Positions 41,820 to 50,833 of a stretch of 64,000 nt of DNA are shown in pieces. Below the pieces are notes generated by a model. That model saw nothing but the letters and a program-made list of their open reading frames with translations. It ran no database searches and was not told the DNA's origin. How positions within the stretch are numbered: position 1 is the first letter of the stretch; each line of letters starts with the position of its first letter. The DNA is from Rhodothermales bacterium (GTDB taxonomy: Bacteria; Bacteroidota; Rhodothermia; Rhodothermales; UBA10348), in NCBI GenBank assembly GCA_024711125.1, contig JANJTM010000054.1, positions 22,501-86,500 on the forward strand. The letters run 5' to 3'. The translations under genes were made by a program, and so were the position numbers.

Positions 41820-44465
41820 ATGCGTGGTGTCGAAATGCCGATTCCTGGCCGCCGGAGCCTCGTCCGCGGGTTCGCGTTCGCGACGACGCTGGTACTGCAT
41901 GTCGGCGCGGCAGCGGCCCAGGACCTGCGCATCGACGTCCGGGACGTGCCCCTGCCGGCCGCTCTCGCGATCGTGGAGCGTCAGGCGGCCGTGACGGTCA
42001 TCTTTGCAGACCGTCTCGTCGCGGGTCGCCGGGCCACCTGCCGATACGAGGGTGATTCGGTACCGGACGCCCTGGCGTGCGTGCTCACGGGTTCGGGACT
42101 CGTGGCGAGGGAGAGCGCCGATCGTCAGTACGTGCTCTCGGCCGGCCGCCGGGTCGAGACGCGGCCGCTTGCGGGGTTCGTGCGGGATGCACGCACGGGG
42201 GAGCCGCTGCCCGGGGCACATGTCGTGCTTCCGGAACCCGGAATCGGTCTCGCGACGAGCACGGCCGGCTTTTTCTCTTTCGCGGCGCTCGAGCCGGGCG
42301 AGCATCGCGTACGGGTCAGCTTCATCGGATTCGCGGTACTTGATACCGTGCTCGTGACGCGGCCAGGTCCGCACTTCCTGTCGCTGGAGCCGAGAGCGAT
42401 CCAGACCGAAGACGTGATCGTCGAGACCGCGGCCTCCCAGCGTGCCGACCTCACGCTCGTCCCCGGCCTCGTCAACGTTCCCGTCAGCCGGCTGCAACAA
42501 CTTCCGTCGTCACTGGGAGGCCAGGACCTGTTGGAGGCGCTCAAGTGGCTGCCCGGCATCAGCCGGACGAGCGAGGTCACCGGCGGCCTGGTCGTACGCG
42601 GAAGCGGCCCCGACCAGAACCTGTACCTGGTCGACGGGGCTCCGGTCTACCACCCTTGGCATGCGTTCTCGCTCGTATCGACGTTCGAGACCGAAAGCTT
42701 CCGACAGATCCGCCTGTACCGAGGCTCGTTCCCGGCCGAGTTCGGTGGTCGCCTGTCGTCGGTCCTGGACGCCGAACTCTCGGACGGACGACGGACCGAG
42801 CCCAGGGCGGTCGCCTCGATGTCGGTCCTCGCCGCCCGATTCCTGGTCGAGAGTCCGATCACGTCCACGAGTTCCTTCATGCTGGCCGGGCGTCGGTCCT
42901 TCATCGACCGGCTCATCGGGCGGACCCACCCGGTGTCTGACCCGTCGGGTCGGGTCGATACGCTGCGCACGGGATATTTCTTCTACGACTGGAGCGCGAA
43001 GGTCGCCCTGCGTCCGGACAAGGACAGCCGGTTCACGGCGTCCTATTACCTCGCGGGCGACGACCTGGACCTCCGGCTTCCGTTCGACCTCTCCCTCGAC
43101 CGGAATTCATGGATGCGCCCGGCCGACCTGCTGTTCGAGGTGGACGAAGCCTGGCGCAACGCACTGGTCAGCCTGCGATTCGAGCGACTCCTCGCCGCAG
43201 ACTGGTTCCTGTCGGCCAACGGGTATGACGTCCGGTACGCGGCCGACGAAGGCGCCTTCGTCCAACCGTCCCGTACGGCCGACGTGACGTCGGACTATTC
43301 GGTCCGGCTGCGTGACGTGGGGGTGAGCGTGGACGCCGACCACTACCGGTCGCTCGAGCACCAACTCCGGGCCGGCGCGTCGATCGTCCGGCGCAGCTTC
43401 GATTCGAGCGTGGCCGCCCTGATTTCGTACGCGCCGGGCGTCACCGACGAAATCGAGCAGGACACCGGCTCCGACGCGTTCGAATTCTCGGCCTATGGGC
43501 AGGACGTATGGCGACCGGAACCCCGCCTGCACCTCGTGACCGGCCTGCGCATCACGCATTTCTCGGGTGGGCCGTTCACGAGGCTCTCGCCGAGGCTGAG
43601 CGCGCAGTATGCATTCCACCCGTCGCGCCTGGTCGTCCAGGCGGCGGTCTCGAGGAACAACCAGTTCATCCACCGGGTGCGCGACCGCCACTCGTTCCTG
43701 TACGACCTCGTGTCGAGCCGCTGGGTGCCGTCCTCCCGCGACGTTTCGCCCGCCGACGGCGACCAGGTCGCGCTGTCGGTCGAAAGCCGACCGGGCGCCG
43801 GGCTGGAGGTGCGGGCCGGCCTGTACGCCCGCCGCGCTTCCGGCGTGTTGCTTCCGGACGACGCCTTCCAGGACAAGGACGGCCTGGCGGGACCCGGAAT
43901 CGAAACGGCCACCCTGTTGTCCCAATACGTTTCCGGCGAGGAGCGGTCGCGTGGCTTCGAGTGGGAGACTACGCTCGACCGCCCCGACTGGCTCGCAAGC
44001 ATAGCCTACACGTGGTCCGAGGCCGAGAACCGGCAGCGGGATGCGACGTCCCGGTGGTACCGCTCGCGTTACGACGTACCCCACGCCCTGGATGTGCTCC
44101 TCCGGCGCAAGGGCGGGGCTTTTTCCGGTTCCGTATCCCTCTCGTGGCGCTCGGGAAACGTCCTGACCGTACCCGTTGCCCGGTATTTCCTCGAGGATCC
44201 CGGGGGGGGGCCGCCGACCGGATACCTGTATCGACCCGATCTGAACAACGGGCGGCTGCCCCCCTACCTTCGTTTCGACGTCGAACTGTCGTACCGATTC
44301 TCGGGCCTCGGGGCCGACTGGCTCGTGCGGGCCCAGATCTACAACCTCTTCTCGCGCCGTAACGTGGTCTCGCGTCTGTACGAACCCGACGAACTGGCCG
44401 TTCGGCAACGGGATCGCCGAGGACTGCCCCGCATTCCGCTCCTTGAAGTGAGGATGGAACTGTGA
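41820..44465 (+). CDS. TonB-dependent receptor with STN signalling domain
   Basis: The 881-residue outer-membrane protein has a signal peptide (TLVLHVGAAAAQ) and an STN domain (about 38-95, DLRIDVRDVPLPAALAI). A CarboxypepD_reg-like domain (about 115-190, GFVRDARTGEPLPGAHV) and a plug (about 215-320, ALKWLPGISRTSEVTGGLVV and LYRGSFPAEFGGRLS) follow, then the barrel. The STN domain is the hallmark of receptors that signal to FecR/sigma partners, which are the two genes upstream. The substrate may be a siderophore, heme or glycan. The downstream DUF4249-like gene overlaps it by 4 bases (GTGA). The start may be at the ATG 41835, which would trim five residues. Confidence 0.9.
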   Translation: MRGVEMPIPGRRSLVRGFAFATTLVLHVGAAAAQDLRIDVRDVPLPAALAIVERQAAVTVIFADRLVAGRRATCRYEGDSVPDALACVLTGSGLVARESADRQYVLSAGRRVETRPLAGFVRDARTGEPLPGAHVVLPEPGIGLATSTAGFFSFAALEPGEHRVRVSFIGFAVLDTVLVTRPGPHFLSLEPRAIQTEDVIVETAASQRADLTLVPGLVNVPVSRLQQLPSSLGGQDLLEALKWLPGISRTSEVTGGLVVRGSGPDQNLYLVDGAPVYHPWHAFSLVSTFETESFRQIRLYRGSFPAEFGGRLSSVLDAELSDGRRTEPRAVASMSVLAARFLVESPITSTSSFMLAGRRSFIDRLIGRTHPVSDPSGRVDTLRTGYFFYDWSAKVALRPDKDSRFTASYYLAGDDLDLRLPFDLSLDRNSWMRPADLLFEVDEAWRNALVSLRFERLLAADWFLSANGYDVRYAADEGAFVQPSRTADVTSDYSVRLRDVGVSVDADHYRSLEHQLRAGASIVRRSFDSSVAALISYAPGVTDEIEQDTGSDAFEFSAYGQDVWRPEPRLHLVTGLRITHFSGGPFTRLSPRLSAQYAFHPSRLVVQAAVSRNNQFIHRVRDRHSFLYDLVSSRWVPSSRDVSPADGDQVALSVESRPGAGLEVRAGLYARRASGVLLPDDAFQDKDGLAGPGIETATLLSQYVSGEERSRGFEWETTLDRPDWLASIAYTWSEAENRQRDATSRWYRSRYDVPHALDVLLRRKGGAFSGSVSLSWRSGNVLTVPVARYFLEDPGGGPPTGYLYRPDLNNGRLPPYLRFDVELSYRFSGLGADWLVRAQIYNLFSRRNVVSRLYEPDELAVRQRDRRGLPRIPLLEVRMEL

Positions 44466-45325
44466 AACGGATGGCCATCCTGCTGGTCGCGACGGCGGCC
44501 CTCGCGTGCGACACGGTCCAGCCCCGGTCCGACGGAGCGCTCGTGGTCCAGCTGTTCGTCCGACCGGACCAACCTCCTCCCGCGCTTCGCCTGACCCGGA
44601 CGGCGCCTTTCGGGGCTCCCGACCCCGGGGTGCGAAGTGCCGACGTAAGCCTCTGGATCGCGGGCCGCCGGGTTCGCTACCGGCCCGCCGATTCCGTCGG
44701 AACGTGGGTCCCCGACACCCCGACCGATACCGTGCGTGCCGGCGCGTATTTCCGTCTCGAGGTGGTTTCCGGGGCAGACCGGCTCGAGGCGGACGGCATC
44801 GTGCCGCCTGCCATCGGACCCGTTTCGGTGGACGTCAGCGTGCCCGACCACGCGGTGGAAGCCGTACTGCTGGATTCGCTGAGCCTTCCGCTGGACTCGC
44901 TCCGGTTCGAACTGCCGTCCCGGACCGGGTTCCTCTACCCGGTCGTGGCGCGGGTCCGCTGGAATCCGCCGCCCGCGTCGTCGATCCCCGAGTGGTGGAT
45001 GGAGACCCGCCTCGTACCCGTGCGACGGTTCTCGTCGACGCTCATCGACTATTTCCTGCGTCCCGAAGGCGTACTGCGCGAGCCGTCGGGCAAGGACGGC
45101 CCGCTCGAGTGGAGCGGCGTGTACGCCGTTCCCGTCGCGGCGGCCGACGAGCCGCTGCCGCCGCACGAACTGCGCGTGGTCCTCGTGCGCGGATCCGGGG
45201 ATTGGGCCGCGTTCGCATCGAGCGACGGGGATCCGGATCGCCGCGAACCGGTTTCGAACGTGCGGGGCGGAATCGGTATCGCCACCGGCCTCGCCATCGA
45301 CACGCTTCGCATCGTGATCCGCTGA
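44462..45325 (+). CDS. DUF4249-like lipoprotein paired with the receptor
   Basis: The 287-residue protein has a lipoprotein signal (LVATAALAC, Cys16) and a beta-sandwich-rich body (VVQLFVRPDQPPPALRLTRT, then GAYFRLEVVSGADRLEADG), which resembles DUF4249 proteins. DUF4249 genes commonly sit after CarboxypepD TonB receptors in Bacteroidota, with suspected substrate-binding or complex-assembly roles at the cell surface. The GTG start overlaps the receptor stop (GTGA), and the stop overlaps recX (TGATG). Similarity to DUF4249 is judged by context and the N-terminal pattern, so this is moderately sure; SusD-like helices are absent. Confidence 0.62.
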   Translation: MKRMAILLVATAALACDTVQPRSDGALVVQLFVRPDQPPPALRLTRTAPFGAPDPGVRSADVSLWIAGRRVRYRPADSVGTWVPDTPTDTVRAGAYFRLEVVSGADRLEADGIVPPAIGPVSVDVSVPDHAVEAVLLDSLSLPLDSLRFELPSRTGFLYPVVARVRWNPPPASSIPEWWMETRLVPVRRFSSTLIDYFLRPEGVLREPSGKDGPLEWSGVYAVPVAAADEPLPPHELRVVLVRGSGDWAAFASSDGDPDRREPVSNVRGGIGIATGLAIDTLRIVIR

Positions 45326-46023
45326 TGATACCGGTTCGCCGAACGAAACCCGCCGATCCTCCCGCCGCGGACCGCCCCGCGTCGGGTACGGTCACGCGTG
45401 TCGTCGCACAGGCCCGACGCGCCGACCGGGTCTCGGTATATCTCGACGACACCTTCGCTTTCGGTATTCCCGCTGAAGTCGCCGTGGCGGCCGGGCTCGT
45501 CAAGGGGCGTTTTCTCGATGAGACCGAGGTCGTCTCGCTCCGGTCGGAAGGCGGCCTTCACGACGCGAAACAGGCGGCCCTTTCGTTGCTTGCCCGCCGG
45601 GCGTTTTCGGAGGCCGAAATGCGAAGTCGGCTGATGTCCCGTGGCCACCCGGAATCCGTGGCCGATCGTGTGGTCGACCGGTTGCGGGAGTTGGGGTACC
45701 TGGACGACGCACGCTTCGCGGCCTCGTACACATCCGGTCGCTTCCGATCGAAGGGTTACGGTCCGCGCCGCATCCTCCAGGACCTTCGTCGCCGCGGCGT
45801 GTCCGACGCCGTCGCGCGACAGGCGGTGTCAACGCTGCAGGAGGACGTCGATCCGGTCCAGGCTGCCCTCGCCTCGGCACGGAAGGTCTGGCCCCGGCTC
45901 TCCCGCGAGCCGGACCGTCGCAAGCGGGAAGCCCGCCTCCACGGCTACCTGGCCCGGCGGGGCTTCGACTCGGATACGATACGCGCCGTTCTGCCCCGCC
46001 TCGAATCCTTCGACCCGTCATGA
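45325..46023 (+). CDS. recX: RecX regulatory protein
   Basis: The 232-residue protein matches RecX, a small inhibitor that caps and destabilises RecA filaments. The three-helix repeats are seen in LLARRAFSEAEMRSRLMSRG, VVDRLRELGYLDDARFA and GPRRILQDLRRRGVSD. The N-terminal 70 residues (GTVTRVVAQARRADRVSVYL) form a beta-like extension seen in some bacteria. It overlaps the upstream DUF4249-like stop and the downstream PNP start (ATGA). recA is not within the window. The last gene pair suggests operon translation rather than a link in function. Confidence 0.87.
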   Translation: MIPVRRTKPADPPAADRPASGTVTRVVAQARRADRVSVYLDDTFAFGIPAEVAVAAGLVKGRFLDETEVVSLRSEGGLHDAKQAALSLLARRAFSEAEMRSRLMSRGHPESVADRVVDRLRELGYLDDARFAASYTSGRFRSKGYGPRRILQDLRRRGVSDAVARQAVSTLQEDVDPVQAALASARKVWPRLSREPDRRKREARLHGYLARRGFDSDTIRAVLPRLESFDPS

Positions 46024-46859
46024 CCCAGTATTCGCTGGAACCCGTGCTCGACGCGGCCGAACGCGTCCTGCGCGACCGCACCGATTCCGTACCGCGATTG
46101 GCCCTGGTCCTCGGCTCGGGGCTGAACGGGCTCGCCGACCAGGCCGAGGACCCGGTCGTCGTGGGTACGGAATCCCTGTCCGGGTATCCGAGGAGCACCG
46201 TGGAGGGGCACCGGGGGCGGCTCGTCTTCGGCCGGCTGGGGGCGTGTCCCGTGCTGTTCCTGCAGGGCCGCGTCCATGCGTACGAGGGACACGACCTCGA
46301 TGCCGTCACCCTGCCCGTCCGGCTGGCGGCCCGGCTCGGCGCAACCCACGTGCTGCTGACCAACGCCGCAGGAGGCATCAACCCGGCGTACGCGCCCGGC
46401 ACCCTGATGTGGATCGTGGACCACATCGACTGGGTCCGACGGCGACCCTACCCGGGTCCCGTGGGCGAGTCGGAGGCAAGGCCCGGGGCCTGGGCGCGTC
46501 CGGCGGTGCCGCCCTACGATCCCGAGTGGTACCGCCGCGCCGCGGCGACGGCCGACGCGCTGGGCATTCCGACCGTCATGGGAACGTACCTGTGGACGCT
46601 GGGCCCGAGTTTCGAGACGAAGGCCGAGATCCGCGCTTTTGCCGGCCTGGGCGCCGACGCCGTCGGCATGAGCACCGTTCCCGAGGCCGACGCGGCCTCG
46701 GAGCTGGGAATGCACGTGCTGGGCCTGTCGACCATCACGAATGCGGCGGCGGGCATCTCGTCCGGGCCTCTGAACCACGAAGAAGTCCTCGAGGCGGGCC
46801 GCGCCGTGCAGGATCGCCTGTCCACGCTCGTTCGGGCGATCGCCGCGGACCTTGCGTGA
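46020..46859 (+). CDS. punA: Purine nucleoside phosphorylase (trimeric type)
   Basis: The 279-residue enzyme splits purine nucleosides with phosphate, giving base and ribose 1-phosphate. The motifs LGSGLNGLAD, STVEGHRGRLVFG, GRVHAYEGHD, LTNAAGGINPAY and YLWTLGPSFETKAEI with VGMSTVPEA are characteristic of class I trimeric PNP rather than MTAP. It is cytoplasmic. The start overlaps the recX stop. It is followed by a 161-base gap containing a promoter-like element for the DUF3276 gene. Purine salvage is the expected role. Confidence 0.93.
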   Translation: MTQYSLEPVLDAAERVLRDRTDSVPRLALVLGSGLNGLADQAEDPVVVGTESLSGYPRSTVEGHRGRLVFGRLGACPVLFLQGRVHAYEGHDLDAVTLPVRLAARLGATHVLLTNAAGGINPAYAPGTLMWIVDHIDWVRRRPYPGPVGESEARPGAWARPAVPPYDPEWYRRAAATADALGIPTVMGTYLWTLGPSFETKAEIRAFAGLGADAVGMSTVPEADAASELGMHVLGLSTITNAAAGISSGPLNHEEVLEAGRAVQDRLSTLVRAIAADLA

Positions 46860-46910
46860 GGTAGAAGCCGGCTCCCGCGTCTCCGCGTTCGGCGTCCGAA
46901 CGTGGGCTTG

Positions 46911-46939
46911 TTGACGTTCTTCTTCACGGTTTGTTTATT
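46911..46939 (+). promoter_or_regulatory. Candidate promoter of the DUF3276 gene
   Basis: TTGACG (five of six to the -35 consensus) and TTTATT are separated by 17 bases in an unusually AT-rich stretch, about 80 bases before the start at 47021. TCGATTTG just downstream (46939-46946) also resembles TAnnTTTG. The 46860-47020 gap holds nothing else recognised. Confidence 0.4.
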
Positions 46940-47020
46940 CGATTTGCAACTCTCCGATTCACCACGATCGGACCGCAGGACCCCGGGAGTTCCGACCCGG
47001 GGATACGGCGGTTCAGGCCA

Positions 47021-47380
47021 ATGGACTACGACAGCGAGTATCGCGACCAGCCGGACCGCCGGCCTGACGGACGTTCCCGGGACGAAGTATGGTCGAAGCG
47101 TGTCCCGGCCGGAAAACGGACCTATTTTTTCGACGTCAAGCCGACGCGCTCCGGAGAGGATTTCTTCATCACGATCACCGAGTCGAAGCGCGTAGACGAC
47201 ACCCACTACGACAAGCACAAGATCTTTCTGTACAAGGAGGACTTCGGGAAATTCGTCGCCGCCATGCTCGAGACGGTCGCCTTCATCCAGGAGGAGTGCC
47301 TCCCGGATTACGAGTTCCGCGGTCTTCCGGACCTCAGCGGCCTCGAGTTCGACCCGTACCCGGACGACTACGACGACTGA
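47021..47380 (+). CDS. DUF3276 PUR-alpha-like nucleic-acid-binding protein
   Basis: The 119-residue protein carries a single DUF3276 domain (KRTYFFDVKPTRSGEDFFIT, then HKIFLYKEDFGKFVAAMLET), related to PUR-alpha domains that bind single-stranded nucleic acid. The N-terminal 30 residues are polar and the tail is acidic (PYPDDYDD). The family is nearly confined to Bacteroidota and allies, giving taxonomic support. The start at 47021 is used; an upstream in-frame start at 46931 would add non-conserved residues. It is separated from hisC by 36 bases. A role in RNA or DNA binding is inferred from the fold; the target is unknown. Confidence 0.85.
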   Translation: MDYDSEYRDQPDRRPDGRSRDEVWSKRVPAGKRTYFFDVKPTRSGEDFFITITESKRVDDTHYDKHKIFLYKEDFGKFVAAMLETVAFIQEECLPDYEFRGLPDLSGLEFDPYPDDYDD

Positions 47381-47416
47381 ACCGGGGATTTCCGGGCAGG
47401 ATGGCCAAAGCCCTTC

Positions 47417-48529
47417 ATGACTGAAGCCGATATCCTGGGTCTCGTCAGGCCGGCCGTTTCGTCGCAGCGCGCCTACCACGTGGGCGGTACGATCGACCCG
47501 CCCGTCAAGCTGAACCAGAACGAGAGCCCGTACGACCTTCCGGACGACCTGCGCGGCGAGATCCTGGACGCGTTCGGCCGCATCGCGTTCAACCGGTATC
47601 CGACCGAACAGCCCGACAGCCTCGCGGCCGCCCTCGGCGAGCGCGAAGGACACCCGGCCGAAGGCATCCTGGTCGGAAACGGTTCCAACGAGCTCACCTA
47701 CACCCTCGGCCTGAGCTTCGTCGAGCCCGGAGTGCAGGTGGTGCTGCCGCGACCGATGTTCGCGCTCTACACGACCATGGTGCGCATCCATGGCGGTACC
47801 GTCGTCGACGTACCGCCCCGTGGCGACCTTTCCTTCGATGTGGACGGAATCATCCGGGCGATGCGCGTCACCGGGGCCGCTATGACCGTGGCGTGCACGC
47901 CGAACAACCCCACGGGGCTCGCGCTCACGCCGGACGATCTGGAGCGTATCGTGCGGGCGGCGCCGGGCCTGGTCGTGATCGACGAGGCGTACGTGGAATT
48001 CAATCCGCACGGCTCTGCGATGGACCTGCTGCGCCGCTATCCCAACGTGATCCTGCTGCGCACGCTGTCCAAGGCGTTCGGACTCGCCGGACTGCGCGTG
48101 GGCTATCTCGTGGGTCGGCCGGCGCTCATCCGGGAGCTGCTCAAGGCGCGCCTTCCGTTCATGATCGACCGCTTTGCACAGGCGGTTGCCCAGGCCGTGC
48201 TGGACCACCCCGACCTCGTCGACCGCAGGATTCGCGAGATCCGGTCGTCCATCTCGTCGCTGACCGCGGCCCTGTCGTCCACGCCGGGCGTCGAGGTGCT
48301 GCCGTCGGCGACCAATTTCGTACTGTTCCGTACGGCCCGACCGGCGGCCGAACTCATGAACGCGCTGGCGCGGAGGGGAGTCCTGGTCCGTGACATGGGC
48401 GGGTATCCCGACCTGAAGGGGTGGCTGCGCGTATCGGCAGGCCTCGAGAGCGAGAACCGGGCATTTCTCGAGGCGTTGAACCGTTCGCTCGACGAAGTGC
48501 CGCGTGATCCGGAGGGAGCCGAAACCTGA
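47417..48529 (+). CDS. hisC: Histidinol-phosphate aminotransferase
   Basis: The 370-residue class I PLP aminotransferase matches HisC. The PLP lysine is Lys219 (TLSKAFGLAGLRVGY). NENPYD-like NQNESPYDLP, LVGNGSNELTY, CTPNNPTGLA and VIDEAYVEF are in order. It uses glutamate to convert imidazole-acetol phosphate to histidinol phosphate. No other his genes are nearby, and some HisC paralogues act on other aromatic keto acids; the call as HisC is likely but broad specificity cannot be ruled out. It is 4 bases upstream of the DUF151 gene. Confidence 0.9.
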   Translation: MTEADILGLVRPAVSSQRAYHVGGTIDPPVKLNQNESPYDLPDDLRGEILDAFGRIAFNRYPTEQPDSLAAALGEREGHPAEGILVGNGSNELTYTLGLSFVEPGVQVVLPRPMFALYTTMVRIHGGTVVDVPPRGDLSFDVDGIIRAMRVTGAAMTVACTPNNPTGLALTPDDLERIVRAAPGLVVIDEAYVEFNPHGSAMDLLRRYPNVILLRTLSKAFGLAGLRVGYLVGRPALIRELLKARLPFMIDRFAQAVAQAVLDHPDLVDRRIREIRSSISSLTAALSSTPGVEVLPSATNFVLFRTARPAAELMNALARRGVLVRDMGGYPDLKGWLRVSAGLESENRAFLEALNRSLDEVPRDPEGAET

Positions 48530-48533
48530 GGCC

Positions 48534-49148
48534 ATGTCTTTGATCCAGGTCGACATCATCGGTCTTTCGACCAGCCCGTCGAGCGGAGGCGCCTACGCGC
48601 TCGTGCTCGGCGAAGTGGACGGCAACCGCCGGCTTCCCATCATCATCGGGGCTTTCGAGGCCCAGGCGATCGCGCTCGAACTGGAGAAGATCCAGCCGCC
48701 GCGTCCCATGACCCATGACCTGCTGCGGGACCTCTTCGAGGCCGTCCGCGCCGAGGTCATCGACGTGGTCATCGACGAGCTTCGGGAAGGCACGTTCTTT
48801 GCCAAGATCCGCTTCACGCACGACGGCGAAGACAACCAGCTCGATGCGCGACCGAGCGATGCCGTCGCGCTGGCCGTCCGGCTCGAGGCGCCGATCTTCA
48901 TCGCGCCCTCCGTGCTCGACGAAGCGGGCATTCCGACCGAGGACGGAGAATCGGCGGACGCCGAGGGCGAGGGCGAGGAGACACCCGAAGAACTGCCTGA
49001 CCTCGAGGCGGCCTCCCCGGTCGACGAGCCGGGCTCGGACCTCGAGAGGCGGGAGCAGGAACTCCAGCAGGCCATCGCCGACGAGGACTACGAGAAGGCC
49101 GCGAAGCTGCGGGACGAGATCAATCGCCTTCGCGGCAAGGCCAATTGA
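48534..49148 (+). CDS. DUF151 bifunctional nuclease with UVR domain
   Basis: The 204-residue protein has a DUF151/BFN domain (residues about 5-135: GGAYALVLGEVDGNRRLPII and FEAQAIALELEKIQPPRPMT, then RPSDAVALAVRLEAPIF). An acidic linker (about 138-170) leads to a C-terminal UVR motif (LQQAIADEDYEKAAKLRDEI). BFN proteins have been reported with DNase and RNase activity; the UVR motif is shared with UvrB and UvrC. This DUF151-UVR combination occurs in Bacteroidota. The stop overlaps the bshC start (TTGA). A link to nucleotide excision repair is inferred only from the motif. Confidence 0.85.
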   Translation: MSLIQVDIIGLSTSPSSGGAYALVLGEVDGNRRLPIIIGAFEAQAIALELEKIQPPRPMTHDLLRDLFEAVRAEVIDVVIDELREGTFFAKIRFTHDGEDNQLDARPSDAVALAVRLEAPIFIAPSVLDEAGIPTEDGESADAEGEGEETPEELPDLEAASPVDEPGSDLERREQELQQAIADEDYEKAAKLRDEINRLRGKAN

Positions 49149-50833
49149 GTACCGACGCGCGGGCAGCGGGCTCCGGCCGATCCCTCGCTGCCGGACTGGA
49201 ACACGTTCCGCTCGAACGGCTCCGCTCCTTTTCTGCGCTGTACCGCGAGTACGTATCCCGCTTCGACGGCGTTTCGGAGTTTTACGCCCGCGACTGGAGA
49301 TCGTCAGACGACTGTCTCGCGGCGGTCCGCGAGGCCGCGGCGCATCCGAGGGACCGCGGGGTGCTGGTGGATGTGCTGCGGGAACAGCAGGCCGCGTGGA
49401 ATAACCTCGGGCCCGCCGCCGCGCAGGTCGAGCGCCTGCTCGATCCGCGAAGCGCCGTCGTGGTGACCGGCCAGCAGGTCGGGCTTTTCACCGGGCCCCT
49501 GTACACCGTGCTCAAGGCCATGACGACGGTGCGCCTCGCCCGGCATCTCGAGGCCGAGACCGGACATCCCGTCGTACCCGTGTTCTGGCTCGGCACCGAG
49601 GACCACGACCTGGCAGAGATGTCGGTCGCCTCCGTTCCCGGTTCGGACGGACCCGAGCAGCTGGTCTACGACGGTCATCGCCTGCCCCGCGTAGGCAACC
49701 TCGGCTCGGTAGGCGCGCTTCGGCTGGCCGCCCCGATCGCCGCGTTGGTCGACCGGCTGGAGCGGCTGCTCGCAGGCACCGAGTTCTCCGGACCCGTGAT
49801 GGACGCCGTGCGCGCGGCCTACCGACCCGGAGCGACGTTCACCGACGCGTTCGCGGCCCTGCTTACCGCACTGCTCCCCGACTCCGGCCTGGTCCTGATG
49901 TCGGCCGAGGACGTTCGGCTGAAACGCCTCGCGCTCCCGCTCTGGCGTCGGGAAATCGAGGACGGAGAACGGCTGCACCGGGCGCTGACCGACGTGACGG
50001 ACCGGTTGGAAGGCGCATCGTGGCATGCCCAGGTGCGCACGGCTCCGACCAACCTGTTCCTCGAACAGGGGGGCATGCGTCTACCGATCGACCGCGACGG
50101 GGCTTCCTACCGCGTACGGTCGACGGACGTGGCGTTCGACGGAGCCGGGCTCCTCGACCTCCTCGAACGCGAGACGGGACGTTTCACGCCGAACGTCGTG
50201 CTCCGTCCCCTGACCCAGGACTGGCTGCTCCCGACTGCGGCGTACGTCGCCGGGCCCGGCGAAGTGGCCTATTTCGCGCAATTCCGACCGGCCTACGAGT
50301 GGGCGGGCCTTCCGATGCCCAGCATCCATCCCAGGGCTACCGTCACCGTCGTCGAACCCCGGGTCGGCCGGTTTCTCCACGAGACCGGGCTGCCCGTCGA
50401 GGCGTTGCAGGAGCCCGTGGATTCCCTGTTCACGAGACTGGTGCAGGAGCGTACCGGGATCGACCTGGAGGCGACGTTCGCGACCGCCGGGTCCCGGATC
50501 GACGCGTCGCTCGCGGCGCTGGATTCGGTAGTTTCGGGGCTCGACGCGGGGCTTTCAGCCACCGTCGGCGCGAGTTCGGCGGCGATGAGGCGTGAACTCG
50601 AACGCCTGCGGGAGCGCGTGCTGCGCGCGCAGCGCCGTCGCGAAAGCGAGCTCGGACACCGGCTGCGGCACGCCGCGTCGTCGGTTTTTCCCCGGGGAAC
50701 GCCGCAGGAGCGCGTATCGTCTCCCCTCTGGTTCGCCGCCCGTTTCGGCCCGGGGTTCCTTCCCGAACTGATGGAGAGCATCGACGTCATGGCTCCCGCG
50801 CACCAGGTGATCCACCCGGCCGGACAGCCGTGA
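49145..50833 (+). CDS. bshC: Bacillithiol biosynthesis cysteine-adding enzyme BshC
   Basis: The 562-residue protein matches BshC, which adds cysteine to glucosaminyl-malate in the last step of bacillithiol synthesis. Signatures include VVTGQQVGLFTGPLYTVLKA, PVFWLGTEDHDLAE and a coiled-coil C-terminus with RRRESELGHRLRH near residue 500. A TTG start overlaps the DUF151 stop (TTGA), a rare start codon but the only in-frame choice near the family N-terminus. The bshB1 deacetylase gene lies 3.4 kb downstream with leuS and an HD gene between; bshA is not in the window. The C-terminus overlaps the HD gene (GTGA). Confidence 0.9.
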   Translation: MSTDARAAGSGRSLAAGLEHVPLERLRSFSALYREYVSRFDGVSEFYARDWRSSDDCLAAVREAAAHPRDRGVLVDVLREQQAAWNNLGPAAAQVERLLDPRSAVVVTGQQVGLFTGPLYTVLKAMTTVRLARHLEAETGHPVVPVFWLGTEDHDLAEMSVASVPGSDGPEQLVYDGHRLPRVGNLGSVGALRLAAPIAALVDRLERLLAGTEFSGPVMDAVRAAYRPGATFTDAFAALLTALLPDSGLVLMSAEDVRLKRLALPLWRREIEDGERLHRALTDVTDRLEGASWHAQVRTAPTNLFLEQGGMRLPIDRDGASYRVRSTDVAFDGAGLLDLLERETGRFTPNVVLRPLTQDWLLPTAAYVAGPGEVAYFAQFRPAYEWAGLPMPSIHPRATVTVVEPRVGRFLHETGLPVEALQEPVDSLFTRLVQERTGIDLEATFATAGSRIDASLAALDSVVSGLDAGLSATVGASSAAMRRELERLRERVLRAQRRRESELGHRLRHAASSVFPRGTPQERVSSPLWFAARFGPGFLPELMESIDVMAPAHQVIHPAGQP

